From positions 62,001-126,000 of the forward strand of contig PZPK01000009.1 of the NCBI GenBank assembly GCA_006212045.1: 64,000 nt of DNA, read 5' to 3'. The notes beneath the pieces are model-generated. The model saw only the letters and a program-made list of their open reading frames with translations, was not told the origin of the DNA and did no database searches. The position numbers and the translations under genes are program-made. This document shows, piece by piece, positions 8,540 to 18,578 of the stretch (positions are counted from its first letter, which is position 1; every line of letters starts with the position of its first letter). Source of the DNA: Oleiphilus sp. (lineage in GTDB: Bacteria > Pseudomonadota > Gammaproteobacteria > Pseudomonadales > Oleiphilaceae).

Positions 8540-11281
8540 TTAAGCGGACACCTGTCCGTGACACTGCTTGAACTTTTTACCTGACCCACAAGGGCAGGGC
8601 TCATTTCTGCCAACTTTCCGGCCGTTCCGGGTCATTGGTTCCTGCCTTGCCTGAGGAGCGGATTCATCATCCGGATTGTCAGCAACCGCGACAGAGGCAT
8701 CGGCATGCTCTGTTTTGGCACTACCCAGTTGCTGCTCGAGCGCCTCTTTGCGTTGCTGCTCTATCTCGTCCAGTTCTTCCTGAGACTGAATCTTGACGTG
8801 ACTTGAGATACGCACGACATCATGTTTGAGATTACTGAGTAATCCTTCAAACATTTCGTAGGCTTCTTTCTTGTACTCGTTTTTCGGATTTTTCTGGGCA
8901 TAGCTCCGCAAGTGAATGCCCTGTCGCAAAAAGTCCATGGCAGCCAGATGCTCCTTCCACAGCGTATCCAGCACGTGCAGGAAGATCTGCTTCTCAAAGG
9001 AGCGCATGGCCTGGGCTCCCGCCTGCTCTTCCTTGTCTTTGTATACCTTGACGATTTCTTCCAGAATTCTGTCACGCAAGGTCTCTTCATGCAGTGAGTC
9101 GTCCTGATCCAACCACTGGCGGATAGGCAACTTGACGGCAAACTCCCGCTCCAGTTCCTGTTCAAGACGAGGCACGTCCCACTGTTCTTCAATACTTTGC
9201 GGCGGGATGCAGCCACTGATGACTTCGTTCACCACTTCTTCCCTGATCGCCGCAACGATTTCGGAAATATCGTCAGTTTCCATAACATGGTTGCGTTGCT
9301 CATAGATCACGGTTCGCTGATCATTGGCTACATCGTCATACTCAAGCAAAGACTTACGAATATCGAAGTTGCGGCCCTCAACTTTACGTTGCGCCTTCTC
9401 AATCGCATTGCTGACCATTTTGTGTTCAATGGCCTCGCCTTTTTCCATCCCGAGGCGCTGCATGATGCCGCGTACCCTGTCGGAGGCAAACAGCCGCATC
9501 AGATTGTCTTCCAGCGACAGGAAGAAGCGCGTACTGCCCGGATCACCCTGACGGCCCGCACGCCCTCTGAGCTGATTGTCGATCCGTCTGGATTCGTGCC
9601 TTTCGGTACCCAGAATATGTAATCCTCCGGCCTCCAGCACGGCCTTGTTACGCACTTCCCAATCCTGCTTGATCTTCTCTATCTGCTGCTCATCCGGTTT
9701 TTTGAGCGCCTTGATCTCGGCTTCCCAATTACCACCCAGCACAATATCCGTACCCCGGCCTGCCATGTTGGTGGCAATAGTGACTGTTCCGGGCATACCG
9801 GCCTGAGCAATGATTTCCGCTTCCTGCGCATGATGCTTTGCATTGAGGACGCTGTGCTTGATGCCTGCCTTCTTCAGGAGCCCCGAAAGATACTCTGATG
9901 CTTCTATGGAAGCCGTTCCCACCAGAACCGGCCTTTTCTGGGCCACAACCGCTTGGATTTCATCAATAATGGCCTGGAATTTCTCTTCCTGGGTCAGGTA
10001 AACCAGATCGTTGTAGTCGACCCGCTGGACCTGTTTGTTGGTCGGGATAACGACAACGTCCAGCCCATAAATCTGGTTAAACTCGTACGCTTCGGTATCG
10101 GCCGTGCCCGTCATACCTGCCAATTTGTTGTAGAGCCGGAAGTAATTCTGGAAAGTCGTCGAGGCCAGTGTCTGGCTTTCTGCCTGGATGGCGACACCCT
10201 CTTTGGCTTCGATGGCCTGATGCAGCCCCTCACCCCAGCGGCGGCCCGCCATGGTACGCCCGGTATGCTCATCAATGATCACAATCTGCTTGTTCTGGAC
10301 AATGTAATCTACATCCTTCACATACAGATACTGCGCTCGCAGAGCGGACTGCACATGGTGCAATAAGTTCAGATTGGCAGGAGCGTACAGACTATCACCT
10401 TCCTGCAATACGCCCTGTTTAATCAACAGGGCTTCCAGAAATGTATGGCCGGCCTCTGTCAGCTCAGCATTTTTGGTCTTTTCGTCGAGGATAAAGTGTC
10501 CGTCATCAATCGGCTTGCCATCTTCCCCTACTTCGGCCTGGACCAACTGTGGAATCAGGGTTTTGGTCTGCTTGTACAGTTTCGAGTTGTCTTGCGCAGC
10601 ACCCGATATGACCAGCGGGGTTCTCGCCTCATCGATCAGGATCGAATCCACCTCATCGACAATGGCAAAATTCAGACCGCGCTGATTCTTGTAGTCAAGG
10701 CTGAATGCCATGTTGTCGCGCAGATAATCGAAGCCGAACTCATTATTGGTACCATAGGTAATATCCGCCTGGTACGCGGCTTTCTTTTCTTCCGGGGGCT
10801 GGCCAGCGTAAACAACGCCAACTTTCAGACCCAAAAATTCGTACAGTGGAGCCATCCAGGACGAATCACGCTTTGCCAGGTAATCGTTCACGGTGACGAC
10901 ATGCACACCTTTACCTTCGAGGGCATTCAGATAAACCGGCAAAGTCGCAACCAGCGTTTTACCTTCACCCGTTCGCATTTCGGCGATACGTCCCTCATGC
11001 AGGGTAATGCCACCAATCATCTGTACATCGAAATGACGCATGGACAGTGCACGTTTACTTGCCTCACGCGCCACGGCAAATGCCTCTGGCATAATCTTAT
11101 CGAGCGTTTCGCCTTCAGCAATTCGTTTTCTGAATTCTTCAGTCTTGGCACGCAGAGCGTGATCCTCGAGTTTGGACAAGGATTCTTCCAGCTCATTGAT
11201 GCGCGCAACCACTTTGGTCATGCGCTTGAGTTCACGCTTGTTTTTGCTGCCGAAAATTTTTGTTAACGCTGATGAAAACAT
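8540..11281 (-). CDS. secA: Preprotein translocase ATPase SecA
   Basis: SecA is the motor that drives unfolded preproteins through SecYEG at the inner membrane. The 913-residue protein is full length. Walker A is MRTGEGKT (102-109), a [12 protein letters not shown] helicase segment follows, and [20 protein letters not shown] and [11 protein letters not shown] are the SecA-specific motifs. The C-terminal tail ends in the zinc-binding, SecB-contacting motif [14 protein letters not shown]. The ATG sits after a 246-bp leader with no other credible gene. No SecM-type signal-peptide ORF precedes it. Confidence 0.98.
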   Translation of the reverse strand: MFSSALTKIFGSKNKRELKRMTKVVARINELEESLSKLEDHALRAKTEEFRKRIAEGETLDKIMPEAFAVAREASKRALSMRHFDVQMIGGITLHEGRIAEMRTGEGKTLVATLPVYLNALEGKGVHVVTVNDYLAKRDSSWMAPLYEFLGLKVGVVYAGQPPEEKKAAYQADITYGTNNEFGFDYLRDNMAFSLDYKNQRGLNFAIVDEVDSILIDEARTPLVISGAAQDNSKLYKQTKTLIPQLVQAEVGEDGKPIDDGHFILDEKTKNAELTEAGHTFLEALLIKQGVLQEGDSLYAPANLNLLHHVQSALRAQYLYVKDVDYIVQNKQIVIIDEHTGRTMAGRRWGEGLHQAIEAKEGVAIQAESQTLASTTFQNYFRLYNKLAGMTGTADTEAYEFNQIYGLDVVVIPTNKQVQRVDYNDLVYLTQEEKFQAIIDEIQAVVAQKRPVLVGTASIEASEYLSGLLKKAGIKHSVLNAKHHAQEAEIIAQAGMPGTVTIATNMAGRGTDIVLGGNWEAEIKALKKPDEQQIEKIKQDWEVRNKAVLEAGGLHILGTERHESRRIDNQLRGRAGRQGDPGSTRFFLSLEDNLMRLFASDRVRGIMQRLGMEKGEAIEHKMVSNAIEKAQRKVEGRNFDIRKSLLEYDDVANDQRTVIYEQRNHVMETDDISEIVAAIREEVVNEVISGCIPPQSIEEQWDVPRLEQELEREFAVKLPIRQWLDQDDSLHEETLRDRILEEIVKVYKDKEEQAGAQAMRSFEKQIFLHVLDTLWKEHLAAMDFLRQGIHLRSYAQKNPKNEYKKEAYEMFEGLLSNLKHDVVRISSHVKIQSQEELDEIEQQRKEALEQQLGSAKTEHADASVAVADNPDDESAPQARQEPMTRNGRKVGRNEPCPCGSGKKFKQCHGQVSA

Positions 11282-11527
11282 AGTGCTCTTCTATTCTGCT
11301 TGAATTTCAAAAGTCTTAAATTGGAGGGGGGAAGATTACAATCGCCTGAATAACGCAGCCTAGCAGCTGATTAAGATCAGAAATATTAGCTTCGAGCGCC
11401 CTTTGACCCTGATAAAATGAGGTCTCAATTCTACAGCGATTTATAGTGGGACTAAAAGGGGCGTTTACAAGGTTTCTGGTGACAATTTGGCCGAACGGCC
11501 GATTCAAACTGTGTACTGGTAGCGGTT
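11282..11527 (-). promoter_or_regulatory. secA leader and promoter region
   Basis: This 246-bp gap lies between the M23 peptidase gene and secA, both on the minus strand. A possible minus-strand promoter has TTGTAA at 11465-11470 and TATAAA at 11440-11445, but the 19-bp spacing is long. A TTG-started 63-codon frame (11507-11316) ends in Phe-Pro-Pro-Pro-Ile just 34 bp before secA. It lacks a Shine-Dalgarno sequence and a signal peptide, so it is only a candidate leader peptide. Confidence 0.35.
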
Positions 11528-12472
11528 TTAACGGCTTGCCCGGTGAATAAACTTTTTGGGATCGAGGGTACGGCCGTTCTTGAGTACTTCATAATGGACA
11601 TGAGGACCGGTTGACCGCCCGGTGCTGCCCATTTTAGCAATCACCTCACCCTTCTCGACGATCGTCCCGACATCAACCAGCAACTCTTTACAATGCGCAT
11701 ACCGCGTCGCATAGCCTCCGCCATGGTTGATTTCCACCAGATTGCCATAGCCATAGCGCTCCCCGGACCAAGTGACCACACCCGAAGCAACTGCGACAAT
11801 GTCAGAGCCTTCCTTACCTGCGAAATCAACCCCTGCATGCCAAGCCCGTTTTCCGGTAAAGGGGTCTGAACGATAGCCATAGGGTGAGGACATCCAGCCC
11901 CAGCCAATCGGCCTGCCAGCGATAAACAGTTCTTTCTGAATAGTGCGGTTGGCGAACAGCTTTTCAATAATCTCCAGCTGTTGCTCTCTGCTTACCAGCG
12001 CATTTTCGATCCGGTTAAGCGAATCATTTAACTCTATTTCGGTAAAGGATTGCCCCTCTGAATCTTCAATCGGACCACCCACTGCCGGGATGGAGCTGAA
12101 GTCGAATTCGCCATTCTTGAGCTTGGCAACTTCTGTCAGGCGCTGCCCCAATGCATCCAGCCTAAGCAAACGAGCATGCATGTTTCCCATTCTCAGGGTA
12201 AGTGCATCCAGACGTTCCCGCGTCAATTGTTCCAGCGACTGAAGCTGTAATTTCTGGCTCGCCAGTTCCTTACGCCAGGCTTGAACGGCCTCCGGAGAGA
12301 CGATGTTGGCTGTCGGATCGATCCTGTTCTGCGCCTGGCCCAGCTGAAAGGCGAGCGCCACCGCTACCGCCAGCAATACAAAAACACAAGCGGCAGCCAA
12401 CACAATACGGGACCCACTCAAACTAAGGACGCGTGATTTACCGTGCTGTTTTCCGACAAAGATAATATTCAT
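11528..12472 (-). CDS. M23 family metallopeptidase, membrane-anchored
   Basis: This is a probable periplasmic cell wall endopeptidase or amidase activator of the LytM type. It has one N-terminal membrane helix (about 22-43), a coiled coil (about 65-115) and a C-terminal M23 domain. The metal and catalytic residues are present: H212-x3-D216 in WHAGVDF, H260 in RYAHC and the HxH at 291-293 in GPHVHYEV. A complete set suggests an active peptidase, unlike the degenerate activators NlpD and EnvC. The same gene lies between secA and lpxC in Pseudomonas. It is divergent from dciA. Confidence 0.88.
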   Translation of the reverse strand: MNIIFVGKQHGKSRVLSLSGSRIVLAAACVFVLLAVAVALAFQLGQAQNRIDPTANIVSPEAVQAWRKELASQKLQLQSLEQLTRERLDALTLRMGNMHARLLRLDALGQRLTEVAKLKNGEFDFSSIPAVGGPIEDSEGQSFTEIELNDSLNRIENALVSREQQLEIIEKLFANRTIQKELFIAGRPIGWGWMSSPYGYRSDPFTGKRAWHAGVDFAGKEGSDIVAVASGVVTWSGERYGYGNLVEINHGGGYATRYAHCKELLVDVGTIVEKGEVIAKMGSTGRSTGPHVHYEVLKNGRTLDPKKFIHRASR

Positions 12473-12588
12473 AGATGATTCAAGCAGCTTAAATACATGG
12501 GCGAAAAAGGATTAACCTTTCACCTAGCAACAAGGGTGCCGTATTATAGGCACTAGAAACGACAAGAGCCACAGATTCCTATACCGCA

Positions 12589-13137
12589 ATGGCAATGGCG
12601 CGCTCAAACGGCCCGGATACGCGCATTGCCGGTTTCAAACAAGCGAGTGCAACTTTAGGCGACCCTATGCTGAGAAGGCAACCCAAGAAACGTCAATTAG
12701 CCACCGCCCTGGGGCTCGAGAAACTGACCGAGTGCTCAAGTGACCTCAGTCGCCTATTGTCTACGGCCAATCAATTAAGCCATTACGACCAGGCGTTTGA
12801 GCAGATCCTGCCTCACTTTCTGCAAGGCTGCTTTCACGTAAACAGCATCAGCAAATCCCACCTGGTCCTCACATGCAGCTCTGCTACCATGGCAACACGT
12901 TTCCGCATGACCCAGAAGCAGGTGATCGAGCAGCTCAACCGACAAACCGACCTGGCAATTCAGCACGTCAAAATCAAAATACGCCCCGGCAACCTTCAAA
13001 GCACCGAACAACGGCAAACCAGGCGTAAATTGAGCAAAAAAAATGCTCAACTACTGGAGAAAGCAGCTGAGCAGACAGAAGATCAAAAACTTAAACTGGT
13101 ATTGCAAAAGCTTGCCGCTCACGGCGACAAACAGTAA
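12589..13137 (+). CDS. dciA: DciA-like DUF721 protein
   Basis: DciA loads or operates the replicative helicase DnaB in bacteria that lack DnaC/DnaI-type loaders. The 182-residue protein has the DUF721 core at about 55-130: LPHFLQGCFHVNSISKSHLVLTC, then a KH-like segment ending AIQHVKIKIRPG. The C-terminal 50 residues are basic and charged (QTRRKLSKKNAQLLEKAAEQ). The position between the M23 gene and lpxC is the Pseudomonas one. The first of several ATGs is used; no clear ribosome site separates 12589 from 12667. Its stop is 1 bp from that of convergent lpxC. Confidence 0.8.
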   Translation: MAMARSNGPDTRIAGFKQASATLGDPMLRRQPKKRQLATALGLEKLTECSSDLSRLLSTANQLSHYDQAFEQILPHFLQGCFHVNSISKSHLVLTCSSATMATRFRMTQKQVIEQLNRQTDLAIQHVKIKIRPGNLQSTEQRQTRRKLSKKNAQLLEKAAEQTEDQKLKLVLQKLAAHGDKQ

Positions 13138-13138
13138 A

Positions 13139-14050
13139 TCAGGCCGCGAGCACCGGCTTCATATATGAGATAGGTGCAGAGCTGGCATCCTCGAAGGTTT
13201 TCACCTGCCAGGCATCAGTTTCCTTAATCAGCTTTCTCAACAGTTTGTTGTTCAGGTCGTGACCCGACTTATAGCCCTTAAACTCGCCCACCAGGCTGTT
13301 ACCAAGCAGGTAAAGATCGCCTATGGCGTCCAGAATCTTGTGTTTGACGAACTCGTCATCGTAACGCAGGCCGTCTTCGTTCAATACCTTGTACTCGTCT
13401 ACAACGATGGCATTATCAACACTGCCACCCAATGCGAGGTTCATTTCTCTGAGACGCTCAATATCACGCATAAAACCGAACGTGCGCGCCCGACTCACTT
13501 CTTTTACAAAGGAGGTGCTTGAAAAATCGATCGCAGCTTCCTGTGACCGGTTCTTGAAAACAGGATGATCAAAATCAATCGCGAACCCGACCTTGAATCC
13601 ATTAAACGGAAGGAAGGTGGCCTTTTTGCCATCCTCTTCGATCGTCACTTCTTTTGTGATCTGGATGAATTTCTTCGGGGCTTCCTGTTCTTCTATTCCT
13701 GCTGACTGGATCAGAAATACGAACGGACCCGCGCTGCCATCCATAATCGGGACTTCTGCAGCACTCAGTTCAACACGGCAATTGTCTATACCCAGACCTG
13801 CCATCGCAGAGAGCAAATGCTCGACGGTAGCGACCTTCACCCCTTCTTTAACCAAAGTGGTGGATAACAGGGTTTCACCTACATTCTCAGCGCGCGCCGG
13901 AATTTCCACGACTGGATCCAGATCCGTGCGGCAGAAAACGATTCCTGAATCGATAGGAGCAGGCATCAGAGTCAGATAGACTTTTTTACCTGAATGCAGA
14001 CCAACGCCAGTGGCGCGAATCGTATTCTTTAAAGTGCGCTGTTTAATCAT
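13139..14050 (-). CDS. lpxC: UDP-3-O-acyl-N-acetylglucosamine deacetylase LpxC
   Basis: LpxC is the zinc deacetylase that commits UDP-3-O-acyl-GlcNAc to lipid A synthesis. The 303-residue protein has the zinc His in TVEHLLSAM (H78), the second zinc site [15 protein letters not shown] (HKxxD type) and the C-terminal catalytic GHDLNNKLL. Length and all motifs are normal. It is the last gene of the division/wall cluster, 191 bp after ftsZ, with a strong hairpin between them, so it may have its own promoter or receive partial read-through. Confidence 0.97.
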   Translation of the reverse strand: MIKQRTLKNTIRATGVGLHSGKKVYLTLMPAPIDSGIVFCRTDLDPVVEIPARAENVGETLLSTTLVKEGVKVATVEHLLSAMAGLGIDNCRVELSAAEVPIMDGSAGPFVFLIQSAGIEEQEAPKKFIQITKEVTIEEDGKKATFLPFNGFKVGFAIDFDHPVFKNRSQEAAIDFSSTSFVKEVSRARTFGFMRDIERLREMNLALGGSVDNAIVVDEYKVLNEDGLRYDDEFVKHKILDAIGDLYLLGNSLVGEFKGYKSGHDLNNKLLRKLIKETDAWQVKTFEDASSAPISYMKPVLAA

Positions 14051-14174
14051 ATATACGCTATTTTACCTTGCAAACTGCTTCAACTGGTCAAAAAACAGGC
14101 GCATACTAACAGAACACCCCTGAATACCCAAGAACAATCCGTTACCATTCATTAATATGTAACATTGGGTAAAT

Positions 14175-14208
14175 AAACTGCTCGCGAGCTCCTTGCTGCA
14201 AGCAGTTT
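14175..14208 (-). terminator. Hairpin between ftsZ and lpxC (terminator or attenuator candidate)
   Basis: On the minus-strand RNA, AAACUGCUUGC pairs with GCGAGCAGUUU over 11 bp with one G-U pair, enclosing a 12-nt loop. It lies 34 bp after the ftsZ stop. Only AUUUACCC follows, not a U-tract, so it is a weak intrinsic terminator at best and could instead shape read-through into lpxC or protect the ftsZ mRNA end. Confidence 0.45.
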
Positions 14209-14241
14209 ATCTAGCCTGATTGAAGCCTCGGACCTGATCCG

Positions 14242-15417
14242 TCAGTCTGCCTGCCTGCGTAAAAAGGCCGGAATGTCGAGATAGTCAACGCTTGGTTGTG
14301 CGCCCTCGACTGCCTCAGTACTAACCGCAGCATTTCCGACATTCACGCGAGGACGCTGCTGACGAATGACAGTCGGCTTGTCCAGCTCGTTATAGTTGGG
14401 GCGTCCATCGGCATTACTGGTTTTGGATGTATTGTCGACAACCTTGACCGGTTTTTCCCAAGAGTTAGCCAGTCCGGTCGCAACCACCGTCACTTTCAAT
14501 TCATCTGTCATTTCCGGATCGATAACCGTTCCAACAACTACTGTCGCTGAATCAGACGCAAACTCTTCAACGATGTTACCCACCTCGGAAAACTCGCCAA
14601 GGTTCAGATCTACGCCCGCCGTGATATTGACAAGAATGCCTCTCGCACCCTGCAAGTTGATATCTTCCAGCAAGGGGCTTCGAATGGCTGCTTCGGCCGC
14701 TTCCCGGGCACGGTCTTCGCCAGTTGCAGAACCGGTCCCCATCATCGCCATGCCCATTTCCGACATCACGGTTTTCACATCGGCAAAGTCGACGTTGATC
14801 ATACCCGGACGGATAATCAGGTCTGCTATGCCCTGTACCGCACCTTGCAGGACATCATTCGCCGCACCAAATGCGTCCAGAAGGGTTGTGTTCTTACCCA
14901 GAACCGAGAGCAGTTTTTCATTGGGAATGGTGATCAGCGAATCAACATTCTCGGCCAATTCCGCCAGACCCGCCTCGGCAATCTTCAAACGCTTTCCGCC
15001 TTCAAATGGAAACGGTTTGGTAACGACAGCCACAGTCAGAATACCCAGATCGCGGGCGACTTCTGCGACAATAGGCGCACCACCAGTACCCGTACCGCCA
15101 CCCATACCAGCGGTAATGAATACCATGTCCGCACCTTTAAGGGTTTCTGCAATGCGCTCCCGATCTTCCAATGCGGCCTGACGACCGATTTCGGGATTAG
15201 CGCCTGCGCCCAGACCTTTCGTGATTGTGCTTCCCAACTGAATAACGGCTTTGGAATCCAGGTCCTTCAGAGCCTGCGAATCCGTATTTGCGCAGATAAA
15301 CTCCACGCCATCCACATCACCACTTAACATGTGTCGAACGGCATTGCCGCCGCCTCCGCCCACGCCAACTACTTTGATTACTGCGTTCTGAGATACATTC
15401 TCAACGAGTTCGAACAT
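14242..15417 (-). CDS. ftsZ: Cell division protein FtsZ
   Basis: FtsZ is the tubulin-like GTPase that forms the division ring. The 391-residue protein has the GTP-binding GGGGGNAV near the N-terminus, the tubulin signature GGGTGTG (106-112), the NVDFADVKTVM region and the C-terminal peptide LDIPAFLRRQAD, which binds FtsA and ZipA in studied species. I use the ATG at 15417, with AGGAG seven bases upstream; a GTG one codon earlier is possible. A 75-bp AT-rich gap separates it from ftsA and may hold a promoter. Confidence 0.98.
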   Translation of the reverse strand: MFELVENVSQNAVIKVVGVGGGGGNAVRHMLSGDVDGVEFICANTDSQALKDLDSKAVIQLGSTITKGLGAGANPEIGRQAALEDRERIAETLKGADMVFITAGMGGGTGTGGAPIVAEVARDLGILTVAVVTKPFPFEGGKRLKIAEAGLAELAENVDSLITIPNEKLLSVLGKNTTLLDAFGAANDVLQGAVQGIADLIIRPGMINVDFADVKTVMSEMGMAMMGTGSATGEDRAREAAEAAIRSPLLEDINLQGARGILVNITAGVDLNLGEFSEVGNIVEEFASDSATVVVGTVIDPEMTDELKVTVVATGLANSWEKPVKVVDNTSKTSNADGRPNYNELDKPTVIRQQRPRVNVGNAAVSTEAVEGAQPSVDYLDIPAFLRRQAD

Positions 15418-15495
15418 CACCCTTCTCCTAATATAATTGCTTCAATCTGCTAGTTATTACTTCAATAATATTAACTTCGTTTTTTTGTTCGCCGG

Positions 15496-16731
15496 CTAGA
15501 AATTCCCTGTAAACCAGCTCTTTATTTTTTCAACGACTCCGACTCCGGAATCCGGTTTGACTACGTCCACAGCGCCGCTTTCGCGCTGCTTCAAACCATA
15601 CATCAGGAGTCCAACCCCGGTTGCGTACATGGGGTTATTTACCACATCCGACAGACCACTCACTCCCTGGGGAGAAGCAAGTCTGACCGGCATATGGAAA
15701 ATTTCTTCGGCCAACTCAACTACACCTTCCATCTTGGAGGTGCCTCCGGTCAGCACAATGCCTGCCGCAATCATTTCTTCGAACCCGCTTCGTCGAAGTT
15801 CCGATTGCACCAGCGTAAACAGCTCTTCATAACGAGGCTCAACGACTTCCGCCAAGGCCTGTCTCGACAAATCACGTGGCGGACGGTCTCCTACACTGGG
15901 CACTTTGATAGTTTCATCCGCTCCGGCAAGCTGGGTCAGAGCGCAGGCATATTTGATTTTGATTTCTTCTGCGTTTTGCGTCGGTGTCCGCAGGGCCATG
16001 GCGATATCATTCGTCACTTGGTCTCCGGCAATCGGGATGACCGCAGTGTGGCGAATTGCACCCCCGGTAAAGATTGCGATATCGGTGGTGCCGCCACCAA
16101 TATCCACCACGCAAACGCCCAGCTCTTTTTCATCTTCAGTCAGCACGGCATAAGCCGAGGCCAGCTGTTCGAGAATAATGTCATCAACGTCCAACCCGCA
16201 CTTTTGCACGCATTTTTCGATGTTCTGGGCAGCATTCACGGCACAGGTCACCAGATGCACCTTCGCTTCCAGCCTGACGCCGGACATCCCCAAAGGCTCT
16301 TTGATACCTTCCTGGCTATCAATCACGTATTCCTGAGGCAAAATATGCAGCACTTTCTGATCGGCCGGAATCGCAACAGCTTGCGCGGCGTCGATCACCC
16401 GATCAATATCGGCCTGCACGACTTCGCGATCTTTCACCGCAACAATGCCATGCGAATTCATGCTGCGAATGTGACTTCCCGCGATCCCCGCATAAACCGA
16501 GTGAATGTCGCAGCCAGCCATCAATTCGGCCTCTTCAATCGCACGTTGTATTGCATTGACTGTGGTATCAATATTGACCACAACCCCGCGCTTCAATCCG
16601 CGCGAGGCATGGGAACCAATACCAATAATCTCGACCTTTCCTTCATCGTTACGTTTGCCAATAATGGCCACGACCTTGGATGTGCCAATGTCCAGTCCAA
16701 CGGTGTATGTGCTATCTAATGTGCCAGCCAT
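15496..16731 (-). CDS. ftsA: Cell division protein FtsA
   Basis: FtsA is the actin-like ATPase that ties FtsZ to the membrane and recruits later division proteins. The 411-residue protein starts with the phosphate 1 motif VGLDIGTSKV, has the phosphate 2 segment VVDIGGGTTDIAIF and the adenosine motif AAGIVLTGGTSKMEG. The end, VVEKIKSWFTGNF, is the amphipathic membrane-targeting helix. It lies 49 bp after ftsQ and 75 bp before ftsZ in the conserved order. Confidence 0.98.
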   Translation of the reverse strand: MAGTLDSTYTVGLDIGTSKVVAIIGKRNDEGKVEIIGIGSHASRGLKRGVVVNIDTTVNAIQRAIEEAELMAGCDIHSVYAGIAGSHIRSMNSHGIVAVKDREVVQADIDRVIDAAQAVAIPADQKVLHILPQEYVIDSQEGIKEPLGMSGVRLEAKVHLVTCAVNAAQNIEKCVQKCGLDVDDIILEQLASAYAVLTEDEKELGVCVVDIGGGTTDIAIFTGGAIRHTAVIPIAGDQVTNDIAMALRTPTQNAEEIKIKYACALTQLAGADETIKVPSVGDRPPRDLSRQALAEVVEPRYEELFTLVQSELRRSGFEEMIAAGIVLTGGTSKMEGVVELAEEIFHMPVRLASPQGVSGLSDVVNNPMYATGVGLLMYGLKQRESGAVDVVKPDSGVGVVEKIKSWFTGNF

Positions 16732-16780
16732 AAAGCCTGTCTCTTCGTTATGTTGCCTGAGCTGAAAATCACTTCATCAA

Positions 16781-17617
16781 TCATTGCTGTTCGATTCGTC
16801 CGTCTGCGCTGGTCCCTTGTTTCCACTGAATTGCCAGACCATTCGGATAACGGGTATCAATCGCTTCCATACGACCAATGGTTTCAACGGATGCGCCGTG
16901 CAGTACTTTTACCAAGCGCTCTACCTTCTCATCAAAAGGAGCCGTTCCCAGCGCGACGCGTATCCCGTTGTCGAGCCGGATTTCCCAAACCCCTCTCGAT
17001 TTAAGCTCCATCGCCAGTGCCGAAAAACCATAGGGCTTCAGAAGCTGTTCGACCTCTGCCAGCCGGGTAATCACTTCCAGTCGTGCTGCAATGGCACTGT
17101 CATCCGGCCCCTTGAGGCTAGGAAGAAATTGTCCCCAGTCGAGACTTTCAGGGGTAAAGACCTCACCAGAGGCATTCAGGTAATGCTGACTATTCCAGAT
17201 CGCGACTGGCTTTTGTTCCAACGTTCCGACAGCGATCTGGCCAGGCCAAACACGGGTGACGGTGGATTCCCGTACCCAGGGAAGACTATCCACTTGCGTC
17301 TTGATCGCATTCAGATCCGCCATCAGAAAACTGCTCTCCAACCACGGCGATATCTTGCTGCTGACCTGTTCGGCACTCACCTTATTGAGTTCTCCGGAAA
17401 CAGAAATAGAGCTTATTTCATGGTCAACCATGGCAATCAGATGACCTTTGAACACAAACAGCGTGATCAATAGCAGTGTTCCGCTCAGCAGCCCCGCATA
17501 TGGTCTGATTGACTGCAAATAAAGGGACAAGGCCTCCCGTCTGTTTGATTCTGTACTTTGCGAAGCCAGCATCCTTGCGCCACTTCCACGCGGAAGTACT
17601 TTTGCGTTAGTTGCCAT
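16781..17617 (-). CDS. ftsQ: Cell division protein FtsQ
   Basis: FtsQ is a bitopic inner-membrane protein that links cytoplasmic ring proteins to the periplasmic FtsB-FtsL-FtsI-FtsW synthase. A short cytoplasmic tail precedes one membrane helix (about 41-61, YAGLLSGTLLLITLFVFKG). A POTRA domain follows (ISSISVSGELNKVSAEQVSSKI) and then the FtsQ domain with LPWVRESTVTRVWPGQIAV. I use the ATG at 17617 rather than the GTG at 17620. It overlaps the end of ddl by 11 bases, which suggests translational coupling. Confidence 0.95.
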   Translation of the reverse strand: MATNAKVLPRGSGARMLASQSTESNRREALSLYLQSIRPYAGLLSGTLLLITLFVFKGHLIAMVDHEISSISVSGELNKVSAEQVSSKISPWLESSFLMADLNAIKTQVDSLPWVRESTVTRVWPGQIAVGTLEQKPVAIWNSQHYLNASGEVFTPESLDWGQFLPSLKGPDDSAIAARLEVITRLAEVEQLLKPYGFSALAMELKSRGVWEIRLDNGIRVALGTAPFDEKVERLVKVLHGASVETIGRMEAIDTRYPNGLAIQWKQGTSADGRIEQQ

Positions 17618-18578
17618 CACCCTGCTCCAGATCAGTTTCAGTTAAGGTCAGCATGAGTATTCGGGTAACCAGTTCGGCCATATCCCAGCCCTTGGCCCTC
17701 GCAGCCATTGGCACCAGACTATGGTCAGTCATCCCGGGAATGGTATTGACTTCCAGTAGCCAGAACCGACCTCTCAGATCACGCATCACATCGACCCGGC
17801 CCCAACCGGAGCAGCCCAAAGCTGCAAAAGCTTTGTCGCATAATCCGGACAGCATTTTCTCTTCGTCCTCATTCAGGCCCGAAGGTAAAAGGTATTGTGT
17901 ATCGTCCGATTCGTACTTGGCCTCATAATCGTAAAAGGTGTGATCAGTTCTTAACCCGATCACTGGTAAGGTCTCGTCGCCGAGTATGCCTACCGTATAT
18001 TCACTGCCTTCTATCCATTGCTCCAGCAGCACCTGCTGATCCAGCTTCAATGCACCCTCGATGGCAGACTCAAGCTGCGACTGGTTATTCACTTTGTAAA
18101 CACCTAGCGAAGACCCCTCCCTGGAAGGTTTTACCGCCAGCGGGAAACCAATCAATGAAACCAGTTGTGACAACAGACTGGGGCGAATTTCTTCCACATA
18201 ACCAAATCGCGGTGTCGGCAGATTCATGCCTTGCCAGATAAACTTTGACCGCGCCTTGTCCATCGCAATCGCTGATCCCATCACGCCGCTTCCGGTGTAG
18301 GGAATATCAAGTACCTCAAGCAAAGCCTGAGCGGTACCGTCTTCTCCGCCACGACCATGCAATGCCACAAACACACGATCAATCGGCGTGTTCTGCAAGA
18401 CAGAAACATCACCGGTAAAATCCAGCGCAAACGCATCAACGCCCGCGGCTTTGAGTGCACCAAGTACTTCATGGCCACTCTTCAGCGAAATTTCGCGTTC
18501 GGCCGATGTTCCGCCCATCAGGACAGCTACTCTCCCCAAGGCTTTGACAATATGCTCAGGAGCGCGGAAATCAGTCAT
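17607..18578 (-). CDS. ddlB: D-alanine--D-alanine ligase
   Basis: Ddl joins two D-alanines with ATP to make the dipeptide that MurF adds to the wall precursor. The 323-residue ATP-grasp protein shows [17 protein letters not shown] at the start, [14 protein letters not shown] in the ATP site and [10 protein letters not shown]...[19 protein letters not shown] in the metal site. The ATG overlaps the end of murC and has GGAGGT four bases upstream. In this cluster no murB lies between murC and ddl, as in Pseudomonas and Escherichia. Confidence 0.96.
   Translation of the reverse strand: MTDFRAPEHIVKALGRVAVLMGGTSAEREISLKSGHEVLGALKAAGVDAFALDFTGDVSVLQNTPIDRVFVALHGRGGEDGTAQALLEVLDIPYTGSGVMGSAIAMDKARSKFIWQGMNLPTPRFGYVEEIRPSLLSQLVSLIGFPLAVKPSREGSSLGVYKVNNQSQLESAIEGALKLDQQVLLEQWIEGSEYTVGILGDETLPVIGLRTDHTFYDYEAKYESDDTQYLLPSGLNEDEEKMLSGLCDKAFAALGCSGWGRVDVMRDLRGRFWLLEVNTIPGMTDHSLVPMAARAKGWDMAELVTRILMLTLTETDLEQGDGN

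Noticed and set aside
10445-11266. 273-codon plus-strand frame across secA
   Set aside because: Antisense shadow of secA, with no recognisable motif or ribosome site.
15694-16719. Long plus-strand frame (341 codons) across ftsA
   Set aside because: It is an antisense shadow of ftsA with no family pattern; ftsA is certain.
16784-17473. 229-codon plus-strand frame across ftsQ
   Set aside because: Antisense shadow of ftsQ.
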